Shown: positions 1 to 6,598 of the stretch, one piece after another
How the letters are laid out: each line of letters opens with the position of its first letter
Numbering within the stretch: the stretch's first letter is position 1
Notes under the pieces: generated by a model
Seen by the model: only the letters and a program-made list of their open reading frames with translations
Told to the model about the DNA's origin: nothing
Databases searched by the model: none
Assembly: GCA_023395755.1 (NCBI GenBank)
Contig: JAEWYG010000081.1
Location: forward strand, 1 to 12,108
Reading direction: 5' to 3'
DNA from: Actinomycetes bacterium
GTDB taxonomy: Bacteria; Actinomycetota; Coriobacteriia; Coriobacteriales; Eggerthellaceae
Length of the DNA stretch: 12,108 nt
Position numbers and translations under genes: made by a program

Positions 1-1
1 T

Positions 2-610
2 TTAATGACGGTGCGCGGTAGTTCGGCTCATTTGCATGGTGCCTGGAAAGCCTGTCTCAACGTATTCGATCACTGCTCGGCGGTTGCCACCAAAACGCGG
101 GCTATGGTGGATGCTGCGCAGGGCGAAAACCCTCGTTGCGAGGTGTTAACCACACGTAAAAGTCAGCCTGGTGCGAAGGATCTGCTTACTCTTGCGGTTA
201 TGGCCGGTGGCGCTTTTCCGCATCGACTGGGGTTGTCCGAGACCGTGCTGGTATTCGATCAGCATCTCGTGTTTTATGGCGGCTTTGATAGGTTTGTTAA
301 GCAGCTGCCCGCTATCAAAGCTCGCTGTATAGAAAAGAAGCTGTTTGTGGAAGCTGATGCTGCCCACGCTCGCTTGCTGGCGGCTGCTGGAGTGGATGGT
401 ATACAGCTCGACAAGATTCCCGTTGCGGAGTTGGCAACACTGGTATCTGAGCTACGCGCCATTAACCCATCTGTTACTCTCGTGGCTGCTGGTGGCATTA
501 ACGCTCAAAATGCTGCCGCCTATGCTGCGACAGGAGTTGATGGTCTGGCCACCACCGCGCCTTTCACTGCCAAGCCCATCGATATGAGTGTAAGAATGAG
601 AATATTGTAG
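2..610 (+). CDS. modD: ModD, quinolinate phosphoribosyltransferase-like molybdenum-utilisation protein (5' end missing)
   Basis: The reading frame is already open at the left edge (the codon before the first ATG at 5 is a sense codon), so this is the C-terminal ~200 residues of a protein usually about 280 long. It aligns by eye to ModD, a paralogue of quinolinate phosphoribosyltransferase (NadC) found with molybdate transport genes; its exact reaction is unknown. Counting from the ATG at 5, recognisable segments are TRKSQPG (50-56, NadC-like TRKTxPG), PHRLGLS (72-78), FDQH (84-87), FVEAD (114-118), IQLDK (133-137) and AAGGIN (161-166), which build the phosphate-binding side of the barrel. The FDQH segment replaces the KDNH of true NadC, which favours ModD over NAD synthesis. 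The C-terminus looks complete. No mod transporter gene is visible because the upstream DNA is outside the window. Confidence 0.85.
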   Translation, partial: LMTVRGSSAHLHGAWKACLNVFDHCSAVATKTRAMVDAAQGENPRCEVLTTRKSQPGAKDLLTLAVMAGGAFPHRLGLSETVLVFDQHLVFYGGFDRFVKQLPAIKARCIEKKLFVEADAAHARLLAAAGVDGIQLDKIPVAELATLVSELRAINPSVTLVAAGGINAQNAAAYAATGVDGLATTAPFTAKPIDMSVRMRIL

Positions 611-639
611 ACGCGGCGGTGGGTGATTACTTCTCAGAT

Positions 640-700
640 GAGGCCTCGATTCGAAAAGATTGCTTTAGGCGTACCTTTTGAACGAGGCTTCCTTTTCTTT
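640..700 (+). terminator. Intrinsic terminator after modD
   Basis: A long imperfect stem forms between 640-658 and 675-691 (GAGGCCTCG...AAAAG against CTTTTG...GGCTTC), with two single-base bulges, one G-U pair and a 16-base loop. It is followed by a T-rich run, CTTTTCTTT, at 692-700. It lies 30 bases after the modD stop and would separate modD from the YhgE pair. On the opposite strand the stem is not followed by a T run, so it should act only on + strand transcripts. Confidence 0.7.
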
Positions 701-738
701 GAACATATGCACGCTTGTGCTTCTCCTCGTTTGAGAAG

Positions 739-770
739 TTGACACCATTATTGCCAAGTTGCGCTAAGAT
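739..770 (+). promoter_or_regulatory. Candidate promoter for the YhgE pair
   Basis: A perfect TTGACA -35 box lies at 739-744 and a TAAGAT -10-like box at 765-770. The 20-base spacer is longer than the preferred 16-18, so one of the two boxes may be fortuitous. It is the only good match between the modD terminator and the first YhgE gene. Confidence 0.3.
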
Positions 771-773
771 GTT

Positions 774-810
774 GCTCTTGTCCGCGCAGAGCGAACATAA
801 GAGCCAAGAG
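774..810 (+). repeat. Inverted repeat with two alternative right arms, upstream of the YhgE pair
   Basis: GCTCTT at 774-779 is exactly complementary to AAGAGC at 799-804, while the overlapping CTCTTG at 775-780 is exactly complementary to CAAGAG at 805-810. The left arm can therefore pair with either of two adjacent right arms. It sits just after the proposed -10 box, near the expected transcription start, which is where an operator or a 5'-leader hairpin would lie. No regulator gene is visible to pair with it. Confidence 0.4.
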
Positions 811-841
811 TGTGTTGGCGGCGTGGGAACGAAGATACTTC

Positions 842-848
842 GAGGAGG
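842..848 (+). promoter_or_regulatory. Ribosome-binding site fixing the start at GTG 857
   Basis: GAGGAGG lies 8 bases upstream of GTG 857. The frame stays open to an earlier GTG at 812, but that codon has no purine-rich site in front of it, so 857 is preferred. Confidence 0.8.
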
Positions 849-856
849 CACGAGAC

Positions 857-3448
857 GTGGGCAATGTGCTGCGCGTTTTTAAGCGCGACGTCTTTAGACT
901 ATTCAAAGCTCCCGCTGCTTTGGTGGTGGTAGTGGTTCTTATAATCCTTCCGTCGTTGTATACCTGGTTGAATGTTATCGGGTTTTGGGACCCTTATGGC
1001 AATACGGGAAACCTACGCGTGTGTGTGGTGAACGAGGACGCTGGAGCGAGCAGTGATATTACGGGCGACTTGGACCTAGGGGCTCAGATAGTTGATGAGC
1101 TCAAGTCTAACGATCAGCTCGGGTGGACCTTTGTCGATCGTGAGACCGCCATGAAAGAGGTCGAGTCGGGCAAGTCTTACGCATCGTTTATTATTCCGAA
1201 AGACTTCAGTAGCGACTTCATCACGCTTATTACTAGCAATCCTCAGCGCCCTCAGCTTGAGTATTACGTTAACGAGAAGGCTGGTGCGGTTTCTCCTAAA
1301 ATTACCGATACTGGTGCATCGGCACTTGATGAAACCATCAATAGCACGTTTGTCTCAACCGTGAGTTCTATCGCGGCAGAAGTACTTGATAAGAAACTGG
1401 CTGAGTCGAAAACCCAGACAGAGGCATCAAAAAACAGCATTGCGCGTCAGTTTGAAAAGGCAAAAAAGGCGGTAGCGGATGCGCGGACATCGGTAGAAGG
1501 CCTTTCTGAGGCAACACAAAAGGCCCGTGAAAAAGCGAACGATGCGAAAGGATCGTTGAGTGAGGCGAAATCTGATATTGCGCTTCTGAGTGTGCAGTTG
1601 CAACAGGTATCAGCTTTGACTACTGCCACACAGAACAATCTGGGGTTGTTTGCATCAAATATGCTTTCGGTAATGGACCAAGGATCCCTTCTTACCTCCC
1701 AGGCGGCTGCTAAAACGAACACGTCTATTGGGGCGGCTTCCGCTTCGGTAGTGAAGGCTCAGGGAGAAATTGGCTCGGCGCTCGAAAGCGGTCAAGCGGC
1801 GGCCGATCAAAACACTGCCGTTATCGAGCAGCTCAAAATTCTTCAGCAGAGTCTTCCTGACGATAATCCCGACAAGGTGTTGTTGGGCCAGTTGGTAACA
1901 AGTTTGGAAACTCAGAATAACGAACTGCAGCGCGCGCTTGCTGGAGTAGGTACCCTAAGCAACGATGCGGCGAATACGGCAGTAGCCATTGCTCATACCT
2001 CTAATTCGGTAAATGACGCAGTGCAAGGTACCTTAGGAAGTGCCGCCGAATACCGAAGTACTCTTGCGAGTACGACACTACCCGCTATTAATAGCGGGCT
2101 TTCTCAGCTGAGCAGTACTGCGGCAGTGTTGTCTGCAGCTGTGTCTAATCAGGCACTTCTTGTTGACCAGGCATCGCTTGCGCTTGACCAACTGTGTTCA
2201 ACACTGCAAACAACAGCTTCGGCATTGGGACAGACAGACGGGCTTTTGGCCGGCTTCCAGACCAGCTTGGATACCGCACAGACCGACTTGCTTGCGTTGG
2301 GGTCTTCCGATGCACTTTCAGAGCTACTGGGCGGGGGTACGCTCGATGCAACTAAAATAGCCGACTTTATGTCTTCGCCAACTAAGGTGCGCACTGAGTC
2401 GCTGTACCCATTGAATGCATACGGTTCGGCTATGGCTCCTTTGTTTACGAATCTCACGTTGTGGATTGGCGTGTTTATGCTTATGGTTATTTTGCGGCAA
2501 GAAGTTGACGATGAAGGAATAAAGAACCTTACGATAGCGCAGCGTTACTGGGGAAGATGGCTGTTCTTGGCTCCACTCGCAATGCTTCAGGCGATAGTGT
2601 GCTGCGCAGGTAACTTAGCTATTGGCGTACAGGCGGCGAGTGTTCCTTTATTCTTCCTAACTGCTATCATTGCATCGTTGACGTATTTAAGTATTCAGTT
2701 TGCACTGTCGGTAACACTGCAACATATTGGCAAGGCAATCTGCGTGATTCTGGTATTCGTGCAGATACCTGGTGCAACCGGGCTGTATCCCATCGAGATG
2801 ACCCCACCCTTCTTCCAGGCTGTATACCCGTTTTTCCCTTTTACCTATGGCATCAACGCAATGCGTGAAACCATTGCGGGGTTTTACGATGGTCAGTGGG
2901 CTCATTTCGTGTTAATGCTCCTGATATTCTTAGTTGTTTCGTTTGTCGTTGGCCTTCTGGCTCGGCCTTACTTTTCTAATTTGAATAGGATGTTTGCAAA
3001 GCAAATAGCAGAAAGCGACATTCTGAACGGTGAGGAGGTACAGGTTCCGGCTCGCCGTTATCGTTTGGGGCAGCTTATTCGTGCCCTTTCCGATAGAGAA
3101 GACTATCGAACGCGCTTGCGTCAACATGCAGAACGCTTTCTTTTGTGGTATCCGCGCCTCAAACACGCAGCATGGCTGTTTGGCATTGTTGTGCCTACGG
3201 TTGCTACGGTTGCTTTTTCTGTTGCCGGCAGCGATAAAGTGATTGTGCTTACTGCATGGCTTGTGTGGCTCGTGCTCATTTTGATGTTTCTGGTTGTTAT
3301 TGAGCACGTGCGTGATGGTCTCGATCGGCAGTTTACGCTGAATGAACTGAGTGATGAAGAGTTACGTGCGTTGTTTTCTGCTCGCAGCAGCCTTGAGGAA
3401 CCCTTGGGGTTGAGCGAGGCACCTGTGCGCAAGGAGGGGGACGCATGA
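857..3448 (+). CDS. YhgE/Pip-family membrane protein, long form (first of a tandem pair)
   Basis: From GTG 857 the product is 863 residues. The family (YhgE, the lactococcal phage-infection protein Pip, YueB, EsaA) has one N-terminal membrane helix, a large extracytoplasmic part and a C-terminal ABC-2-like permease domain. All are visible: helix 1 about 20-38, the family segment WDPYGNTGNLRV just after it, a Ser/Ala/Gln/Thr-rich predicted helical region about 200-510, then membrane helices about 531-550, 568-591, 595-617, 625-645 and 680-704. Beyond the usual end is a charged stretch rich in Arg and a further hydrophobic pair at about 771-791 and 794-815, an extension lacking in the downstream paralogue. 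Homologues serve as phage receptors or in type VII secretion; no secretion or ABC ATPase gene is present here, so the role is unknown. The stop overlaps the next start (ATGA), implying coupled translation. Confidence 0.93.
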   Translation: MGNVLRVFKRDVFRLFKAPAALVVVVVLIILPSLYTWLNVIGFWDPYGNTGNLRVCVVNEDAGASSDITGDLDLGAQIVDELKSNDQLGWTFVDRETAMKEVESGKSYASFIIPKDFSSDFITLITSNPQRPQLEYYVNEKAGAVSPKITDTGASALDETINSTFVSTVSSIAAEVLDKKLAESKTQTEASKNSIARQFEKAKKAVADARTSVEGLSEATQKAREKANDAKGSLSEAKSDIALLSVQLQQVSALTTATQNNLGLFASNMLSVMDQGSLLTSQAAAKTNTSIGAASASVVKAQGEIGSALESGQAAADQNTAVIEQLKILQQSLPDDNPDKVLLGQLVTSLETQNNELQRALAGVGTLSNDAANTAVAIAHTSNSVNDAVQGTLGSAAEYRSTLASTTLPAINSGLSQLSSTAAVLSAAVSNQALLVDQASLALDQLCSTLQTTASALGQTDGLLAGFQTSLDTAQTDLLALGSSDALSELLGGGTLDATKIADFMSSPTKVRTESLYPLNAYGSAMAPLFTNLTLWIGVFMLMVILRQEVDDEGIKNLTIAQRYWGRWLFLAPLAMLQAIVCCAGNLAIGVQAASVPLFFLTAIIASLTYLSIQFALSVTLQHIGKAICVILVFVQIPGATGLYPIEMTPPFFQAVYPFFPFTYGINAMRETIAGFYDGQWAHFVLMLLIFLVVSFVVGLLARPYFSNLNRMFAKQIAESDILNGEEVQVPARRYRLGQLIRALSDREDYRTRLRQHAERFLLWYPRLKHAAWLFGIVVPTVATVAFSVAGSDKVIVLTAWLVWLVLILMFLVVIEHVRDGLDRQFTLNELSDEELRALFSARSSLEEPLGLSEAPVRKEGDA

Positions 3449-5631
3449 GAAACATAGGACGTCTCTTCTGTGATGACGTAAAGCGCCTTACCAGTAACGT
3501 GGTAACGGGAATTATCGTGTTGGGCTTAGTGTTTATGCCCTCGCTATTCAGTTGGTACAACATCGTTGCTTGCTGGGATGTTTTTGGTAATACCGGCAAT
3601 TTAAAAGTTGCCGTGGCGAATACCGACGAAGGGTACGAGAGCGACCTGATGCCCTTGAGGGTTAACATAGGCGAGCAGGTGGTGTCTGCCTTGCGAGCAA
3701 ACGACCAGTTGAATTGGACGTTTGTGAGTGAGGATGAGGCGATCGATGGTGCTCAGTCGGGTAAGTATTATGCCGCCGTTGTTATTCCTCCCAGTTTTAG
3801 CAAAGATATGATGACGTTTTATTCAGACGACGTGGAACATGCTCAAATCGTTTATTACACTAATGAAAAGAAAAGCGCCGTTGCGCCCAAGGTTACCGAT
3901 CAGGGTGCAGGTGGGGTGTCAAGTCAGGTAAACGAAGTATTTGCCGAAACGCTCTCCGAGGTTGCTCTCGGTATTTCATCAGCCATATCACGATATGCAA
4001 ACGATACCGATGCAAGCGGGCGCATTGGCGATCTGGCGCATCATGTGGGAACTATGAGTACTCAAATGTCTCAGGCGGCCTCGGTACTTACGCTCTATTC
4101 ATCGGTTATGGGTTCGGCTCAGGTACTTGTTGACGGATCTTCAAAACTGCTTACGCAAACAAGAGAAGCTGCGGGGCAGGTCGGTTCGGCAGCGGGGGAG
4201 GGTAGGCAGGCGCTCAATACGATATCGGATGCGATGTCGGCGTCATCGGATGCTCTCTCTTATGCATTGCAGCAAAGCAGTGCTGGATATGCGGGCTTGT
4301 CCGATTCTATCGATGCTGCATTCAAAGCCACGGGATCGCTAACAGCAAGCTCTGCCCAACAGCTACGCGAACAGGCGACTGCGATAGACGTGCAAATTGC
4401 TCAATATCGAAGTATTGTTGAACAGTTGGAACAACTAAAAAATCGCATTGACGATAGCAATAAGCCAGCGGTTGAAATGCTCATAAAGCGCCTTAACGCC
4501 TCCATTGAGCAACAGGAAAAGCTGCGTGATGGGCTATTAGGTGCTGCTGATAGTATCGAAGCGGGTAACGCCGATGCTCAGGGCCAGCATGCTGAGGTGA
4601 AACGGCTGGTAACCGATGCTCAAGCGAGCATAAGTGACTTGGCAGCAAGCTACGATACCGATATTAGGCCAGGTCTCGATCAGCTGACAGCTGAGGTGTC
4701 GGCTGTCGCCTCTTCGCTGGAGCGTAGTGCATCCAAGTTGGATGCGGCAGGTGTTAGCTTGCAGGGATCGGCGGGGTCGGTATCGGGGCAATTAAGTGAT
4801 GCGAAGGGCAAGCTTGATGGCGCCGCCACCGATTTAATAGCCTCGTCCGAGAAGTTTGCTTCTCTTAGTCAGTCTATAACTCAGGCACTCTCCAGCGGAG
4901 ATCTCGACACGCTTCGTGCGGTGCTCAACTCCGACCCTGCCGTTCTTGCTGCGACGTTAGCGGCTCCCGTGCAACTTGAACGACACCCTGTGTACCCAGC
5001 GGAAAGCTTTGGGTCGCAGATGGCTCCTTTGTATACCACGCTGGCGCTATGGATTGGATCGTTGCTCTTACTGGTGGCGGTTCGAGTTGCTGTGTCGGAA
5101 AAGGCCCAACAACGATTGAATAACCCCAAGCTTTACCAGTTGTTCCTCGGGCGGTTTGGCATATTTGCGGTATTGTCGCTCTTGCAGACCACCTGTATGG
5201 CCTTAGGCAACATGCTCTTTTTGAAAGTGCAGGTAAGCGACCCGTTTTTGTATCTCGTGTGCTTCTGGTTGGCCGGTTTGGTGTTCACCTTTGTTATTTA
5301 TTCTTTGGTGGTGTCTTTCGCAAACTTGGGTAAGGCTATCGCGGTGCTATTGCTGATTGTGCAGGTAACAAGCGCAGGAGGAAGCTATCCGCTGCAGCTG
5401 CTGCCCGAATTCTTTCAGGTTCTCAGCCCTTACCTGCCTGCGACGCATGTGATTAACGCCATGCGTGCAGCTATGATGGGTGCCTATCAAAATGAATTCT
5501 GGATACAGATGGGAGAGCTGCTTCTCTTCCTCCTTCCTGCGGCATTTATTGGCCTCGTTATGCGCAAGCCACTTATGAAGTTCCTCGATTGGTTTGTGGA
5601 GAAGGTGGAAGATTCGAAGTTGGTGGCATGA
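3445..5631 (+). CDS. YhgE/Pip-family membrane protein, short form (second of the pair)
   Basis: This 728-residue protein starts at ATG 3445 inside the stop of the previous gene, behind a strong AAGGAGGGGG site (3431-3440) lying in the upstream coding sequence. It has the same architecture: membrane helix about 18-41, the segment WDVFGNTGNLKV, a second shared segment YYTNEKKSAVAPKVTDQG (about 137-154), a long Ser/Ala/Gln-rich helical region about 175-500 that looks coiled-coil, and C-terminal helices about 528-549, 566-593, 600-625, 627-652 and 690-709. It ends about 20 residues after the last helix, without the extension of its neighbour. The shared N-proximal motifs and topology indicate an old duplication; the helical regions have diverged. 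The one-base reading overlap suggests equal amounts of both and a heteromeric envelope complex, which is inference. No promoter is needed between them. Confidence 0.93.
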   Translation: MRNIGRLFCDDVKRLTSNVVTGIIVLGLVFMPSLFSWYNIVACWDVFGNTGNLKVAVANTDEGYESDLMPLRVNIGEQVVSALRANDQLNWTFVSEDEAIDGAQSGKYYAAVVIPPSFSKDMMTFYSDDVEHAQIVYYTNEKKSAVAPKVTDQGAGGVSSQVNEVFAETLSEVALGISSAISRYANDTDASGRIGDLAHHVGTMSTQMSQAASVLTLYSSVMGSAQVLVDGSSKLLTQTREAAGQVGSAAGEGRQALNTISDAMSASSDALSYALQQSSAGYAGLSDSIDAAFKATGSLTASSAQQLREQATAIDVQIAQYRSIVEQLEQLKNRIDDSNKPAVEMLIKRLNASIEQQEKLRDGLLGAADSIEAGNADAQGQHAEVKRLVTDAQASISDLAASYDTDIRPGLDQLTAEVSAVASSLERSASKLDAAGVSLQGSAGSVSGQLSDAKGKLDGAATDLIASSEKFASLSQSITQALSSGDLDTLRAVLNSDPAVLAATLAAPVQLERHPVYPAESFGSQMAPLYTTLALWIGSLLLLVAVRVAVSEKAQQRLNNPKLYQLFLGRFGIFAVLSLLQTTCMALGNMLFLKVQVSDPFLYLVCFWLAGLVFTFVIYSLVVSFANLGKAIAVLLLIVQVTSAGGSYPLQLLPEFFQVLSPYLPATHVINAMRAAMMGAYQNEFWIQMGELLLFLLPAAFIGLVMRKPLMKFLDWFVEKVEDSKLVA

Positions 5632-5652
5632 TAGATTTGTTGAGGTTGCACA

Positions 5653-5670
5653 GCCTCCTGCCGAGGTGGC
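5653..5670 (+). other. Small hairpin after the YhgE pair, possible weak terminator
   Basis: GCCTCCT and AGGTGGC pair around a 4-base loop with one T-T mismatch. It lies 21 bases after the stop. There is no T run behind it, so it may only protect the mRNA 3' end or be fortuitous. Confidence 0.25.
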
Positions 5671-5715
5671 GTGTTGATTCTGCGCTGACGGATAAGGGGA
5701 TGCTGCGGGTCGGGG

Positions 5716-5721
5716 TATAAT
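5716..5721 (+). promoter_or_regulatory. Consensus -10 box (TATAAT) for the HEAT-like gene
   Basis: A perfect TATAAT lies about 52 bases upstream of the GTG start at 5774. No convincing -35 box is found at 16-18 bases; the nearest, CTGACG at 5685-5690, is 25 bases away. Initiation would fall near 5728, giving a leader of about 46 bases. Confidence 0.5.
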
Positions 5722-5727
5722 AGAGAA

Positions 5728-5750
5728 GGAGCGGTCTATTTACCTGCTCC
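5728..5750 (+). other. Hairpin at the expected 5' end of the HEAT-gene mRNA
   Basis: GGAGCGGT at 5728-5735 pairs with ACCTGCTCC at 5742-5750 with a single bulged T and a 6-base loop. Its first base is 7 bases after the TATAAT box, so the transcript would begin with or right beside the stem. Such 5'-terminal stems are known to slow mRNA decay; an operator role is the alternative. Confidence 0.45.
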
Positions 5751-5760
5751 CTAAAAGGAT

Positions 5761-5769
5761 GGAGGAAGG
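5761..5769 (+). promoter_or_regulatory. Ribosome-binding site choosing GTG 5774 over ATG 5759
   Basis: GGAGGAAGG lies 4-8 bases before GTG 5774. The in-frame ATG at 5759 overlaps the site and has only a weak AAAGG in front of it, so the GTG is the likelier start. Confidence 0.7.
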
Positions 5770-5773
5770 CCCC

Positions 5774-6382
5774 GTGAGTGACAAGGCGCAAGAAGCAGCG
5801 AAAGCAGCTGAATCCGCACTACGCGACGATGGCAAACTTACCGAACTGACGGATGCGCTTTCGGGCGGATCGCGCCGGGCTCGACAAAATGCCGCCTCGG
5901 CCCTCGCTATTGTGGCAAAAGAATCGCCCGAGGTACTTACTGTCCATGGGACAGCTTTTGTCGATGCGCTCAATCGTCCTGAGGCGCAGACACGCTGGGA
6001 ATGCTTGGATGTTTTAACAATACTTGTCGATTACGACTCTCGTACGTGCGACAGGGCGGTTCCGGGTGCGGAAGCAGCTCTTTTCGACGAAGAAAGCGGT
6101 CTTGTTCGTCTTGCCGCCTTGCGATTTCTTTGTAAGCTTGGCGCGACCACCGAGAACAGGTCTGAGAGAATATGGCCGCTGCTCGATGAGGCTATCCAAT
6201 GCTGCCATGGCGATCTTGAATTTCAGGATATGCTTATAGCGGTAGCCGATTTTTCGACGGGCAAGCTAACGCCTCTGGTAAAAGAGGAGTTGGGCGCGCG
6301 GATGAAATTCGATGCTGAAAATGGTAAGGGAGCGCTTAAGCGTCGCTCTCAGCAAATCATGGAAAACACCCAGGCGAAGTAA
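5774..6382 (+). CDS. HEAT-repeat-like protein, function unknown
   Basis: The 202-residue product (207 if ATG 5759 were used) has no signal peptide or membrane segment and should be cytoplasmic. It reads as consecutive helix pairs typical of HEAT/ARM solenoids: about 17-47 (LTDALSGG then RRARQNAASALAIVA), 57-82 (FVDALNRP then TRWECLDVLTILV) and 91-119 (AEAALFDEES then VRLAALRFLCKLG), followed by a less regular helical part ending in a basic tail (KRRSQQIMENTQAK). Such proteins are binding scaffolds and have no catalytic residues to name. It has its own promoter candidate and sits between the YhgE pair and acnA, transcribed the same way; neither neighbour indicates a partner. I do not recognise a specific named family. 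Confidence 0.8.
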   Translation: MSDKAQEAAKAAESALRDDGKLTELTDALSGGSRRARQNAASALAIVAKESPEVLTVHGTAFVDALNRPEAQTRWECLDVLTILVDYDSRTCDRAVPGAEAALFDEESGLVRLAALRFLCKLGATTENRSERIWPLLDEAIQCCHGDLEFQDMLIAVADFSTGKLTPLVKEELGARMKFDAENGKGALKRRSQQIMENTQAK

Positions 6383-6390
6383 TTTCGCCT
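6372..6390 (+). other. Perfect hairpin overlapping the HEAT-gene stop codon
   Basis: AGGCGAA (6372-6378) and TTCGCCT (6384-6390) pair exactly around a 5-base loop that holds part of the TAA stop. No T run follows, so it is not a standard intrinsic terminator; it may cap the mRNA 3' end. The rest of 6391-6560 holds no gene that I can support. Confidence 0.45.
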
Positions 6391-6542
6391 AACTGTTATT
6401 GATGGCGAGTTTTTGCTTGCCACATGCCATGCCGTTCAACTTACCGTACTGTTTACCCCTTCACCGCGAAGCTTTATTTGTGAGGCTTTCTGTCGAAGAA
6501 GGTGAGCGGGGGTGTCTCAGGGTGTAAGAGGCCTCATGGTTG

Positions 6543-6572
6543 TTGTTTCATAGGGTGCCCGTATCCTATAAG
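6543..6572 (+). promoter_or_regulatory. Candidate acnA promoter
   Basis: TTGTTT at 6543-6548 and TATAAG at 6567-6572 are 18 bases apart, 26 bases before the acnA start. ATAGG (6550-6554) and CCTAT (6565-6569) form a short inverted repeat across the spacer and -10 box, a possible but weak operator. The alternative -10 reading is TATCCT at 6562-6567. Confidence 0.4.
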
Positions 6573-6598
6573 GTTTCGTTTCGAGGGAAGGTTCGTTC

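Noticed and set aside
812..856. Extension of the first YhgE protein to GTG 812
   Set aside because: No ribosome-binding site precedes 812, the inverted repeat ends at 810, and GAGGAGG is correctly placed for GTG 857, after which the protein begins like other family members.
2930..3307. 125-codon open frame on the minus strand
   Set aside because: Lies wholly inside the first YhgE gene, with no ribosome-binding site or domain; an opposite-strand shadow.
3333..3668. 111-codon minus-strand open frame across the YhgE overlap
   Set aside because: Antisense to two clear genes, composition not protein-like, no start signals.
857..5631. Type VII secretion (EsaA-like) locus
   Set aside because: YhgE proteins are related to EsaA, but no WXG100, EssB/EssC or other secretion gene is in the window, so the assignment cannot be supported.
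6528..6535. GAGGCCTC palindrome, also present at 640-647
   Set aside because: Two copies of an 8-base palindrome in 12 kb, one inside a terminator stem and one in an intergenic gap, with no other shared context; likely chance.
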